Positions 34,611-45,149 of a stretch of DNA of 64,000 nt are shown piece after piece. A model generated the notes under the pieces. It was given only the letters and a program-made list of their open reading frames with translations, searched no databases and was not told where the DNA came from. The stretch is taken from contig NW_026570398.1 of the NCBI RefSeq assembly GCF_019649055.1, positions 124,001 to 188,000 of the forward strand. The letters run 5' to 3'. The stretch is from Paramacrobiotus metropolitanus. Taxonomy: Eukaryota; Tardigrada; Eutardigrada; Parachela; Macrobiotidae. Position 1 is the stretch's first letter, and each line of letters opens with the position of its first letter. The translations under genes and the position numbers were made by a program.

Positions 34611-36296
34611 ATTTGTAATTCAAAGTAAGTATGGAAGAACGTTCGGTGACGTGAACGCGCGCACATAAAAAATGTCAACCATCGACGCATCAGAGATACC
34701 GATCTTTTACAACGCTGCTCGCGATTATGGCAGTTACACCATGCGCACTTCAACCTCCGCATGGCTATCAGTCAGATACATAGATAAATCCTGTTTCAAT
34801 TTTTGCTGGTCTGCAGCCCTCTGCGTCCTGCTTTACTAAATTTCACATGAACTGTTCTTATAGAGTTATGATCATAAAAAATATTACAAAGCCAACGTTA
34901 GCCGTTAGGTACCACAAACGTTACCACATTTCTGAAAGCAGAAATTTTTTTTTGAATAAAGTCAGAAAGTTGGGAAAAGTAAAGGGATTGGGGGAATAAA
35001 AGTGAAGCTAAAGCCAGAAGTGTATTCTTCCTTGACCTTTTCACCAGTCAGCTTATTGAAGCAGACCATAGGGTGTTCTCGTCCTAACGCCAGTGTGCCA
35101 AAAACAACTTTATAACAACGTCCCAAACGTTGCTAAAAATTACCGAAATGCAATTCCATTACAGTGTATATAAACACTGACTACAGTCATTGAAGACACA
35201 AGTAAAATCTGTTTCCGGTTGGTATCACTGGCCGGCACTAATACTATTGACATTAACGGAACAAGTACAACTAAAAGCTCTGGTGATAACCCTAGCCCAG
35301 GTGAAAACAGGCTGGAAGTGTCTTTCTCTTGCGGGTGTACATTTTCAAGGGTAAAAGCACAGCGCCAAAGAAGTTTACCGGGTCTGCTGGTCCAGGCGAC
35401 ATTAGCATAGGTACTTGGAAATGCGCCACGTAGGATGCGACATGCACTCCTAAATTATTCTCCGAGTAACAATTTACCTAAACCTTTGCAATCATCACAA
35501 CTTAAATAAAGGGTGCCTGTAATAAACAGAGTGCCGGGAGGGGTGCCTGTAAGGGTACCTTAATTTATCATGCCATGCGGCATCCAACACTTTCGTATTT
35601 ACAAATTGGTTTCTACTCCGACAAAGGCCTTGCGCGCTGCAGTGCTGAGTTTTCTGCAAATAACTGATTCAGAAGAACCAAAGTTGCGTTTACTTTCAAT
35701 TAGGTGATAATGGATCTGTCGACCTATATTTATACAAGCTTTTCCTGCAATATTTATACAGTTATATACATATGCTGTCCCGCTACGCTTCGGTCGTGCA
35801 GTGTCCGCAAAAAGCGAGTGCACTTTCCTAGTAATAATGGTCTAACGCTGTATTTACGATAAGCATTTGGCGTACTTGTAACTGTACTTCTTCGGCAGAT
35901 TAAACCTCACAGGCGAATTTTTTAACGAACGCGTTGGTGACCTTTAAGAAAGTTCTGCTTTGTACTGACATACTGATTAAACACCAGGGCGTGCCCGCTG
36001 CAGTGCCGCCATTCGGTAAAACGATACCCAACAACAGACTTGTCGGAAAACCACTAAACCAACCAAATAACTGGTAAGTCGCTAACATACGTCGAACAGT
36101 AAGGGGGTTTGATTCCCTTAATCATTCTTGCGAGTTTTCTTACTTTCCGGTACTGTCCTGTATGATTGTAGTTTATTTATGATATTGTTGTGCCTCGTCG
36201 CGCTCTATGTAGTGTGTCGCGTCCCGTAGCGATTTCACATCACTGCTGTCGCGCAACAAGATCTTGGTACCGATTGAGTCAGTCCTAATTTTTCAG
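34611..36296. other. Intergenic region without recognisable genes
   Basis: Minus-strand ORFs at 35823-35599 and 36088-35900 have no motifs. Segment 35779-35840 is a diverged inverted copy of 22740-22806 (shared words CGCTACGCTTCGGTC and AGCGAGTGCACTTTCCTAGTA). Confidence 0.45.
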
Positions 36297-38080
36297 CAAC
36301 AAATCATCTTGCCGGACGGAGAGTTGTCCCGGGATATCATCGGGACATCAGGTACCTGATCGACCCGCATAACACGGTGGCCCAGAGCATTATGATTCGA
36401 CATCGGAAAACGTTTGCTTTTTTTTCGGAGAACAAATTACACACCTAGTCGAACCCATTCGGAAACATTATTTTAATTCTCCCTTCAGAACGAAGCTTAT
36501 TGACTGGAAAATCTCGCGGCCTGAAGAGCCAGTCACAGGGGAACCTTGTTTTAAAATGACAAAGCGAGGTTTTATCGAAGGGATAGTAGCCATGTCGATT
36601 GTTGGCGCTGCCGGGGTTACCGGAGGAGTTTTCTTGGTTCTATGGTTTTTTCAGAATGATAATCCGAATACCTGTGCCGCAGCGCTACTATGTCTGACTC
36701 TTTTTGGTGCGTTGCCCCTGGCTTTCGCGGTATTCTGGACCATTGAGGTTTGCTCCGGACATGTTCTGCCAGCATCGAAAGAAGATTCTTTCGAAATGGG
36801 ACACGTGAAGGCAGACCCCGCACTACCGAAACGTCTTAAACTGCGTGCTCGTCGCTTTTCCCGTCAGGCTACCAAGGGAGTACGCTGGAAAGACTGCCAG
36901 TCCGTGAGTTCAACAATTCCTGAGCCCAAACCCGTCGGGTCTGTACCGTGCATCGCATCTAGCGGTTTAATTTCGTCGGATCCTGCACCCCAGCTTGCGG
37001 TCGCAGCGGAAGGTATGAGAACTACCATGTACCAGAGCGGTAGTATGATTTAATCTGCATTGAGAGTTATTGTCATCCAGTTTCAAGCCTACTGTTTTGC
37101 TTAAACTTTTCTACCTAGTTGTTTAATGCACACAATCTTGCGTCTGTAATCGCAACGCCGACCTGTCACAACCGCCACCTTTAAATTATTTGTACTGCAG
37201 TTAATTTGGTAGCTATAAAGCCTGTACTGGAGGAAGCAGCAAATGAGGTCGATCCGTCGGTTCTGCATGACAAAAGCAAAGGAATGTCGACCGTGACCAC
37301 CATGGTCAGTTGAGCGTTGTTCTCATTGTATATTTCAGTAACACTAACTTGTGTAATAGTGGGTTTTAATAATATAAAGAAGACACGAGAGACTGACCGT
37401 ACTGTATCTTTATTGATGGTACATGATGACTGTACGCAGATGGTACAATGCTAGCATGCATACAGATGACTAGAGATCTCTATGTAGATGACATGTAGAT
37501 GACTGTCTGTAGATGGTACAACAGTGCACAGCTTATATAGCTAAAGAGAGATGGAAGTAGACGTGAATACCTAGCGGGTATCCCGGGTCGCATAAGCGCC
37601 GGTCATAGACCTATATGCTAAGTCCGCTTAGATCGTGCGGCGTGTGATCACAAAATGATCACATCACATTTTTCATATGACACTTGCTATCAGTGTTGCT
37701 TACAGATTTATGATCACATCATCAAAGCCGGAGAAGAGGTGTCCAAGTCCGACATCTTCCATGAACTGAACCAGTCTTCTCCGGAAGGCATAGAGTAAGC
37801 GCTCAAGGCACGGCGCATCGTCCATATGTAATGGTTTCAAACCATTTTGTCCGGACTTGAATGGAGTAATATTTATTCGACAGGATCGGAATTTGTTTCA
37901 CTAATAGTTTTTTTTTGTTAAGTTTTCAGATATATTACTGAAACTGCTTAATTATTCAAGCGATTTGCCAGTGAGGTATAAAAATTATTTCGCTGCAGGA
38001 AAGCCTTAGACTCCCTTGAAAAGGCGGAGTTTATTCGGAAGACCGGCGAGGCCAGATATCGTCTGTTCGATTCAGAATGA
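36297..38080 (+). CDS. Winged-helix protein, four C-terminal exons
   Basis: Exons 36297-36351, 37201-37304, 37706-37794 and 37999-38080 have canonical ends, and all three junctions agree in phase. The last two exons make a compact domain of about 58 residues: I-Y-D-H-I-I-K-A-G-E-E-V-S-K-S-D-I, helix H-E-L-N-Q-S-S-P-E-G-I-E-K-A-L, then A-E-F-I-R-K-T-G-E-A-R-Y-R-L-F. This is the helix-helix-recognition-helix-wing pattern of winged-helix DNA/RNA-binding or complex-scaffold domains. Helix 3 and the G-E-A-R-Y wing are clear. I cannot name the family; it could resemble RNA polymerase III RPC6-type or Z-alpha-like domains. Upstream exons are not found. The first intron (849 bp) contains a separate ORF, and the second has a GATGAC repeat. 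Confidence 0.6.
36556..37053 (+). CDS. Small two-transmembrane protein, possibly nested in an intron
   Basis: 165 residues from ATG 36556, uninterrupted. Two strong hydrophobic segments (V-G-A-A-G-V-T-G-G-V-F-L-V-L-W-F and A-A-A-L-L-C-L-T-L-F-G-A-L-P-L-A) form a hairpin with a short N-rich loop. A basic, Ser/Pro-rich tail of about 90 residues follows. The frame is open far beyond chance for this composition. It lies wholly inside the first intron of the winged-helix gene on the same strand, so it is either a nested gene or an alternative first exon of another transcript. Family not recognised. Confidence 0.55.
   Translation: MTKRGFIEGIVAMSIVGAAGVTGGVFLVLWFFQNDNPNTCAAALLCLTLFGALPLAFAVFWTIEVCSGHVLPASKEDSFEMGHVKADPALPKRLKLRARRFSRQATKGVRWKDCQSVSSTIPEPKPVGSVPCIASSGLISSDPAPQLAVAAEGMRTTMYQSGSMI
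37380..37560. repeat. Degenerate AGATGAC/AGATGGTAC repeat
   Basis: Words AGATGAC, TAGATGAC, AGATGGTACA and TGATGACTGTA recur about eight times in 180 bp inside an intron. This is a decayed minisatellite. Confidence 0.6.
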
Positions 38081-39165
38081 AGCGTGTGTGGGAAATTTAC
38101 ATCACCAGCATTTGCTGTCCTTCCTGAATCCTGCAACGTTGCTATATTAGGGTTTTCAAGGAAGGGTTTCCACTGCGCCTCCCCATGTTTTGTGGTTTGC
38201 AGCTCCATATGGTTTGCCAACCATCGCGCCTTCATTTTTTTGCGGTAATGGGGTTGTTTTTCTTTTGTAAGCACAGTACCACTTCGAGAGCTGTAGACGT
38301 ACAACTAGTTGCTCGGTACATGGTAAAGCTTCCAAGTCAGCTAAATTTTATTTCTCCATCTGCAGATGATCTGTCGGCTTAGCAGCCCTTTTACATATTC
38401 CTGCGTGTTAATTTAGGAAAAAAAATTTTCTGCTCTCGGGCCATGAGGACATCTTCTAAGACTCAAGCAAAAATCTCGGCCACAGATCAACTCAACCACA
38501 GCATGCGGAAGAGACTAGAAGACACTACGATTACTGGTCGTAAACTGGTAACAGTTTACGATCACCAAATTAAGAAATGGTTTCACTGAGCACAAAGAGA
38601 TTAACAAGCCAGCAAACGGCTAAGTTTGGGTCCTGCGCACCACGCTTACTGCTTGCGTTGTAGCCGTAAGTCAGTAACAACTACGAAGGACAGAAATGAG
38701 TGGGCGCTTAAGCCGGCTTTGGAATACCGACGCTTGTACCGCTGGGTGTTTGAGTGCTATAATTTATTATCTCAAAGCTTCAACCTCCACTGTATTGGTT
38801 GTAGGGCCGGCCAAAACTTCCAACAAGTAAGGGCCACTACCATGCTGTTGTATCTCTGAAAACTCAGCGGAGCGCACTTATCAGTGCAGTCTGTCATCAT
38901 CGCAAAAACGGTGTTGTTCAACAACGATTTGGTCTTGATTCACCACTGCATCAGAACGGGTACGTATTTTTACCATATTTTTTATATACAGGAAGCAAAA
39001 AGGTTGCTTGCAACAAAATGCAGCATATTGCTAAGCCAAAAAAGTGTTTTTAGTGCATACTGACGTCACATAAATTCCCAGGAAAAACTGTCCTGGGGAT
39101 CTTATCAACCGGTATAAGAGGCGCTGACTTACTAAACTAAAGCAGAAAATTATGTAGCGAATCAA
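38081..39165. other. Intergenic, no gene seen
   Basis: Only short motif-less frames are present. Inverted words CCCAGGAAAAACTGTCCTGGG near 39079 form a small hairpin. Confidence 0.4.
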
Positions 39166-41141
39166 TTAAAATCTGTACATACAATCTAAAGATATGCCAA
39201 AAATGCGCGCAGTGTTAACGATAGCAAAAACCCAAGAGCAACCAACCGCCAGATTGGGATTATTGAGCCGTATCCTTTTCCAGCTCCACGAGAAAGTGCC
39301 GGGTGATGCGTCTGCCTGCACCAGTTGCAAGCCTTCCATGCGTCCACGCACCACTGCTTCCCGCGAAAATGCGCCGACGCCCGCGAATTGGCCGTCTGCG
39401 TCGCGCACAGAGTCTGCAAACACAATCACGACTGACAGATATCTTTCACAAGTGGGAGATTTGTTTGTAAGCAAAAATCCTAACTTTAAGATGATTTACT
39501 CGAACATTTTGCATCCATTTCAGTCCTTCCCGAAGTCTGCGCAGTTCTTCCTCCGTCCGTGCAGGCAGCGTGACTTCCAGTGTATCCCGAAAAGGGTAGC
39601 GGATATCCCGGCCTTGCGAGAATCGCGCTGCGGGAATTTTCACCGCAATAGGATATCCACACGATCGCGTGAATCCCGGGTAAAGAAGAGCAGCATACAC
39701 CACACGCACGATGCAATTGGCCAAGTGGACGGTTTCGCAAGGAAGACTGCCGCACACCGCAAAAAACTCGTCTAACGGATAATAGCTACGAATTTCGTCC
39801 GATATAGTTTTGGAAGGATCCGGCTGGCACACTTCCGTTTACGTAGGTTCAACACCCCAGCTGATATGCAGGTTCGGTTCGCAACGGCTGAGCAATAGAC
39901 TGCACAGACGGATTCCGGGACGCTGCTGCGCCACATAGTGAATCAGGTCAAACACGCGCACCCGCCAGTTTCTACCGTCAATTACAATGGTCGTGTGCCA
40001 CGGTCCAAGCGTTTGTACACCCTCGCCAACCAGAAGAAATCCGCGAATCGGTCCTTGAAAATTGAACAATCCCCAATCAGAATACAGCTGCGCAGCACTG
40101 GCGCTTCCCTGTCGTGTTCCACGCCGTGCATTCCATGGGCACGTCCATTTGCGTCACCGTGCCCAGGTCCGAAAACACTTTCAGCTATAATACTACCGAC
40201 AGCGCCGTATTAGCGTTATTTTATGCCACTTTATGGGATATCTGAGACAATATTCCCACGTGGACCTAGCTCAGTAAGCCGTCGAGAAATGTCGGTTGAT
40301 CGATGAGGTCTCGCACAGACGCTATCACCGGCAATCAGCAAGTAATCCAGATTGTGCATCGTGCACAACCTGCAAACAATCGGAAACAAAAACACGAAAA
40401 ACATGAAGAAAAAATTGGTTTTCTAAAAAGTCCATATCGCTGAAAGATTTCTAGTGACAGCTACAAAATTGTATTTTAATCAGATCTTCGAAAAGAAAAA
40501 CTCTGTTCACGGGCGGACTGAACAAGACGTTTCGTGATTCCCCTTCCGTGATCATCTGCGAGATTAAATCCGAGTCCGCAGCGGCGTTTTTCCCCAACAT
40601 AATATCCATCTACGAACGACAGACACCATTAAAGTAAAAATGATCCGATTCCACCAAAACTGCAGAAACATGGTATTGCTTACGTAGAACACGTGGTTAT
40701 GTGCAAATGGTCTTTAACCGAAGCAAAACTGTCTTTAATTTTTAGAAAAACTGGAAATTACGAAAATATAGAAAACCAGTATTACGGTTTATCCCTGTAC
40801 AAACCTCGACTGGCTCATCCTTCATCTTCAGTTCTTCCAAGACAAATTCCTTCATGTCTGCAACGCTAACGACCTCGGGATCCGCCGTAAGCATCAAGCA
40901 GTAGGAACCGCCGACGGCAAAGCACCAGAAGGCTGCAAATTCAGTGCTTCCTGTACAGACAGCACAAGAACGGACCCACACACTCCCGTTTCCGCTTTTC
41001 TCCGCGCTCTTTTCGTCGTCGTGCGCTTGTCCTGGAACCACACTTGCAAGCGCTTTCTCTATTAATGCCACTTTCTACAATCAATTCCGCAATACGCTGA
41101 AACTCCGGGTGTATAGGTCCGTTCAGCCGATCACGCAGCAT
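39166..41141 (-). pseudogene. Second F-box/LRR-like family member, with in-frame stop
   Basis: Blocks in order: possible N-terminal exons at 41141-40741 (N-terminus unlike the other members); an exon at about 40372 beginning L-C-T-M-H-N; a region before 39842 (Q-T-L-G-P-W-H-T-T-I-V-I, then V-F-D-L-I-H-Y-V-A) homologous to the block after the F-box at 24.5 kb; L-D-E-F-F-A-V-C-G-S-L and I-A-V-K-I-P-A-A-R-F matching the later blocks of that gene; and a C-terminal exon at 39474-39166. Between S-W-G-V-E-P-T and the continuing homologous frame lies a single TAA at 39841-39839 in the same frame, so the copy looks like a pseudogene unless that codon is spliced out. No F-box was identified in this copy. 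Confidence 0.48.
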
Positions 41142-41199
41142 TATGGTGAGTCGTGCTGAATGTAAGCATGGTAAGTTCGAAATCGCGCTTCAACATGCA

Positions 41200-41510
41200 C
41201 GAGGCGGCAGCTATATATTAAAAATCACTGATTGCAAGTCAGTGGCGCAATCACTGGGTTTAAATCTCTGATTTCATCGACGATTGACAATCATTGTTTC
41301 GAGATCACTGATCCAAAATCAGTGATTTCCGATTCAGTTCGCCCTGAAACCCATGAATCATGAAGCGAACATCATTGAATTGACTGAACATAAATCATAC
41401 TGAACTTAAATCAGTTGGTTTTTGATAATTGATTGTGAATCAAACTTCAATAAATCGTTGACCTGCAACCTTCGATTTCAATTCAAGCAAACGAAAATCA
41501 ACCTTTAAAA
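41200..41510. repeat. Degenerate AATCACTGAT/ATCAGT repeat region
   Basis: About 15 ATCACTGAT-, ATCAGT- or TTGATT-like words occur in 300 bp. One perfect inverted pair (ATCACTGAT-CCAAA-ATCAGTGAT) lies at about 41304-41326. It is probably a decayed satellite upstream of the pseudogene. Confidence 0.55.
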
Positions 41511-41975
41511 TCACCAAAAACTGTGGCACGTTTGGCCATCCATACGAATTTGTACTTAATTTGCGGATAAAACATTAGCCACAAATCCGGTTTAATGTGC
41601 TGTACTAGTAACGGCCAGTCATATTCGCTCTCCATTCGTCTTCCGCTTTGCCCGCCAACGCGCAGCCCAATGAGCTGAATCCACACTCGCGTAATTACTG
41701 CTAAATCATTTTTGTCATTCGGTGACATACTCAACGGTTGAAGGCGAAAATCTAGTCTTGTATTTTGAATTTGTTGCTTTACTTACCGTTAAGTGTTACG
41801 GAACCGCTTACGTTGTCTGACAACGGACAATCTGGAACTCAAGTAAAAGTCATTTCCGCTAAATGAGATAGATAGCAGTGGTAGTAAAAGGGAAGTTAAA
41901 ATTAATTTTTACACTTTGAAATTGCAGTAGCTGCCTAGAACCATCAACCGCAAACGGAGCACTCCAGTGTCAGCC

Positions 41976-42735
41976 ATGGTCGACGCAGTTCACCTCAGCA
42001 ACAGTGTGGATGTTCTGGGAGACGACAGCCTGCTGCGCTACGGGCGCGTGGTGGACGTGGCCAAGACCGGACTCTTCATCGACTTCCTCTGTCCCCAACG
42101 ACGACGCGAGTTCACGCCGTTCAATCAGGTTTTCGTACGTGATGCATCACCTGCTGCTGCGCTTATCCATTCCCTTATGGCTCACCGCCACGGACCTCGC
42201 GGTTTGTCCAAACCTCCGGGTCTGACCAAACCTGTGGAACTGCTGATACGGGAGACTGCGTCCGGCCCATGGATGTGGTTACCGGCCGAAGTTCTTGACT
42301 TGTCGGACGGTGTTCCACACTCCCAGGATGACGTGGCCTTCGTTAAATGGTGGAATAAGGGACGCTGGTGCGTCGATATTTTCCCACGGAATCGGACTCG
42401 TCCCCGAACGGGGATGCAATGGTGGACGAAAATCGGTCGGCCGATTCCAGCGGCGTATTTGTCCGATTCCAGCGGCGTATTTGTCCGATTCCATGGAATC
42501 CGGGGGTCGCGAGAACGAGCCTCTGATTGTGCGCGAACGGGATTATCAAATGTGGAGCGTGCCGTTGCCCGATAATCACGACCGTCTTTCCGCCGAAGAA
42601 TTGCTTAAACGCGTGAAAAGCGATACATGGGTGCTACTGAAAAAGCAGAGGATAGCGGCTTGCGTCAAGATCGCCAACGGACACTTGTGGTACATTGTTC
42701 CACGGGAAAGGGAAACGGATGACATGTCTTTCACG
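41976..42735 (+). pseudogene. Third F-box-family member, N-terminal part only, frameshifted
   Basis: From ATG 41976 the frame matches the gene at 26.5 kb: D-V-L-G-D-D-S-L-L-R-Y-G-R-V-V-D-V, F-I-D-F-L-C-P, W-M-W-L-P-A-E-V-L-D-L, V-K-W-W-N and F-P-R-N-R-T. After a tandem duplication of 22 bp at 42441 the frame slips by one, and the homologous second domain (E-E-L-L-K-R-V-K-S-D-T-W; H-L-W-Y-I-V-P) continues in the other frame to a canonical donor at 42735 (TTTCACG|GTAAGAG). No F-box exon follows before the large retroelement begins about 1.2 kb downstream. The remaining exons may lie beyond that insertion or be lost. Confidence 0.6.
42441..42493 (+). repeat. 22-bp tandem duplication that breaks the frame
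   Basis: CCGATTCCAGCGGCGTATTT starts at 42441 and again at 42463, and CCGATTCCA starts a third time at 42485. 22 is not a multiple of three, so each added copy changes the frame. Confidence 0.95.
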
Positions 42736-43975
42736 GTAAGAGTAGCGCTGAGACCACATTGCGACCAGGGAAAACTGCATGAAAGAGCTGATTTTTCGTC
42801 CAGTCCATGATGACCTTTTGACAACCACTGCAAGCGTGACTAAAGCGTTGCTCAGCTAAAACTTCAGAAAGAGATATCATGGTGGGAGTGTTGAAACATT
42901 TGGGTGGCTGGTATGGGAGCCGCGATTTCGGGTGCAAAATAGGCGCCCGCAATAGGGCGTTAGAGCTCTTCAACATACCGACTTATACAAGCATCCTATA
43001 TCGGCTGCCTTTCAGTTTACTACTAGGTCACCGTTGTGAGATCGATGGTTTGCCCACACAGAAACCGTGCGTGCTGTCCACACAGAAATCGATGGTCTGC
43101 CCACACAACTTTCACACAGAAATCGTGTGCTTTGTCTACGACAAACTAAAATGGCTCGATTTTCTCTTAGATCCCATAAAGGATGACCTGTTTGGTATCA
43201 AAATTCTTGAAATTTTTTTGTCTTTCTTTTGAGATATCGCTTGGTGGTTTTCGTTGGGAAATGCGCCAGGAACAAGTGTTTGTATTCTTGCGCGTTTTCT
43301 GTTTATTGTTCATTTGGTCCTGGCCATTTATTTTTGTTGGTCATTCGGTCCTGGACCGGATGTAAGACAATCTAATGGTAGATCCAGAATAGATCCACAG
43401 ACGGAGACAGAAACGGAATCTATCCCGTAGAAGTGAGCGATACGACCTGGATCGCGAACTATGCGGAAACACAAACGTCGCACCGTAAATCGCTGACTTT
43501 TCAATATTGAAAAGTCTGGAGAACAGAAAATCAACAATGATCGGCGCAGCTCGATCGTAAAGCGTGGAGCCCATTCAACAGTGTGTAACACTGTGCAGCA
43601 CGTGCTATGCCGCGCCCACTAACACAACTCAAGCCAATCAAAAGAGACACAACACAGACACGTAATCCAGTGGCGTAGCGTTGCGGACGTGAACGCTAGT
43701 GAACCCCGCTCACATGCCTCTGGGGATGCCGAGCTCCTGTGAGGCTGGACACACTCGAATCCACGAAACGACGGTCGCCGGTGTCTGTGCGTGCTCAAGA
43801 ACATCAAATTCTCTTAATCCATTTTATCACATCAATTCCGTAAGGCACAATTCCGTTTAATACAATGTGAAATAAAGAGATCCAATTATAAAATACTATC
43901 AAATCATTAGAACAGATCAACAGTAACAGATCAACAAAGTATTAATCAAATTGTAGACTAGGATCCTCCATTTCT
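42736..43975. other. Region between the truncated gene and the retroelement
   Basis: Short words CACACAGAAATCG and CCACACAGAAACCG recur at 43055-43130. No gene is supported. The left end of the retroelement probably lies in 43.6-43.98 kb, but no TG...CA boundary could be fixed. Confidence 0.4.
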
Positions 43976-44092
43976 GACTCGCAAAGGTCACAGGTCCTGT
44001 CCACCGTTTGCCGCACATTGGCCCATTCCGCTCTGTTGAGCAATCCTGCGCATCCATAATGCGACTTTTCATCACAATCCGCTTGAGAATCA

Positions 44093-44480
44093 GGTGCGTA
44101 TCAAGTACGACTTAGGAATACTGCTTCAATCTTTGGAATATGGTGCGTATCATTCGTACGACTTCAAAATGAGATCCAATAAAGGTCATGGAGGGACGTC
44201 AATGAAGACAAGCGTAGTTCGCTTCCTCCCTAGTAAAGGTCATCCTTTGTTGAGATGATCCGTTGAGATGTGCGACTCATTTTGGGTAAATGGTCCCAAA
44301 GGTCATGCGACTTGAATTCCAATACGGTGACTCTTGTTGGGCAATTGATGATCCCAAAGGTCATCCGACTTTTCGTCAAACTTCCATTAAAGGTCATGGA
44401 GGAACTTAGCCAATTTTCTGCGGCTTTCAAGCACTTCTTTGCTTGCCTCCCTGGTAAAACTTGCAGTTTGACCTTTACGT
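44093..44480. repeat. Repeated modules with AAAGGTCAT and paired hairpins in the element tail
   Basis: The word GGTGCGTATCA-(3 or 4 nt)-GTACGACTT occurs twice (44093 and 44141). AAAGGTCATGGAGG occurs at 44181 and 44389. Each of these opens a hairpin whose other arm is CCTCCCT followed by A/G-GTAAA (near 44226 and 44448), with an inner AAGC/GCTT pairing in both. AAAGGTCATGCGACTT and AAAGGTCATCCGACTT (44298, 44356) make a further pair. Confidence 0.7.
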
Positions 44481-44513
44481 CGCACATTCAACTTCAGTAT
44501 GCCTCGAGCGGCC

Positions 44514-44963
44514 AGAGTGCCGGCAAGTTTACCGTAGCATCTCTGATGGGGCCGGCTAGTTACCGCATTAAGTTTACCCCATGAAATTTCCACCTTAAAT
44601 CTTTTACTCTTGTTCGCCGCTTGTGGCTTACGTTATTACGAGAAATCCGGCTTGGTTACCGTAGTTTTTCTCGTTTTAATTTTAGCACTGAATTGCTTAA
44701 AAAGAGTGCCGGCATAGTTTACCGTAACAACTCTAATGAGGCCGGCTAGCTGCCGCATTAAGTTAACCTCATCAATATTCCACCTGTTGTCTTTCTCTTT
44801 TTCGCCGCTTGTGGCCCCGTTTCGTATTCAAGAGATCCGGCTTGATTACCGTAGTTTCTCTTGTGCATTTATAACACTGAGTCGCTTAGAGAGGAGGGCC
44901 GGCTAACTGCCGTAGCAACTCCCTTGGGGCCGGCTTTATAGACCGAATCAATTTCAACCCCAA
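44514..44963. repeat. Array of eight stem-loops with conserved loop and covarying stems
   Basis: Stem-loops lie at 44514-44544, 44546-44582, 44638-44674, 44703-44734, 44736-44772, 44829-44863, 44893-44922 and 44924-44963. They fall in a repeat of about 189 bp (2.5 copies). All loops contain CCGGC, then 4-6 nt, then ACCG or GCCG, then T/C-A. Stem pairs differ between equivalent hairpins but stay complementary: AGAG/CTCT against GGAG/CTCC; ATGGGG/CCCCAT against ATGAGG/CCTCAT against TTGGGG/CCCCAA; ACGAGAAA/TTTCTCGT against CAAGAGA/TCTCTTG. The pairing is canonical on either strand. Confidence 0.85.
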
Positions 44964-45149
44964 TAGATATTCCACATGATTTCTTTTAGGCAATTCTGTG
45001 CTATAAACGCTGCAAACAACAAATACACAAATACAGTTAATGTTAACATGTCACGTGTCACGCCCTTTATACAACACCATTTTCATCTTTGTGACGTACC
45101 GACAAATGCCGTAGACGTCCTTTTAATAGTGTGATCCTAACGATCAGCA

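Noticed and set aside
44514-44963. CRISPR array
   Set aside because: The repeated units are covarying hairpins in a eukaryotic retroelement without constant spacers or cas genes.
43600-45100. A defined 3' LTR
   Set aside because: No TG...CA boundary, polypurine tract or matching second copy is visible; the 5' end lies outside the window.
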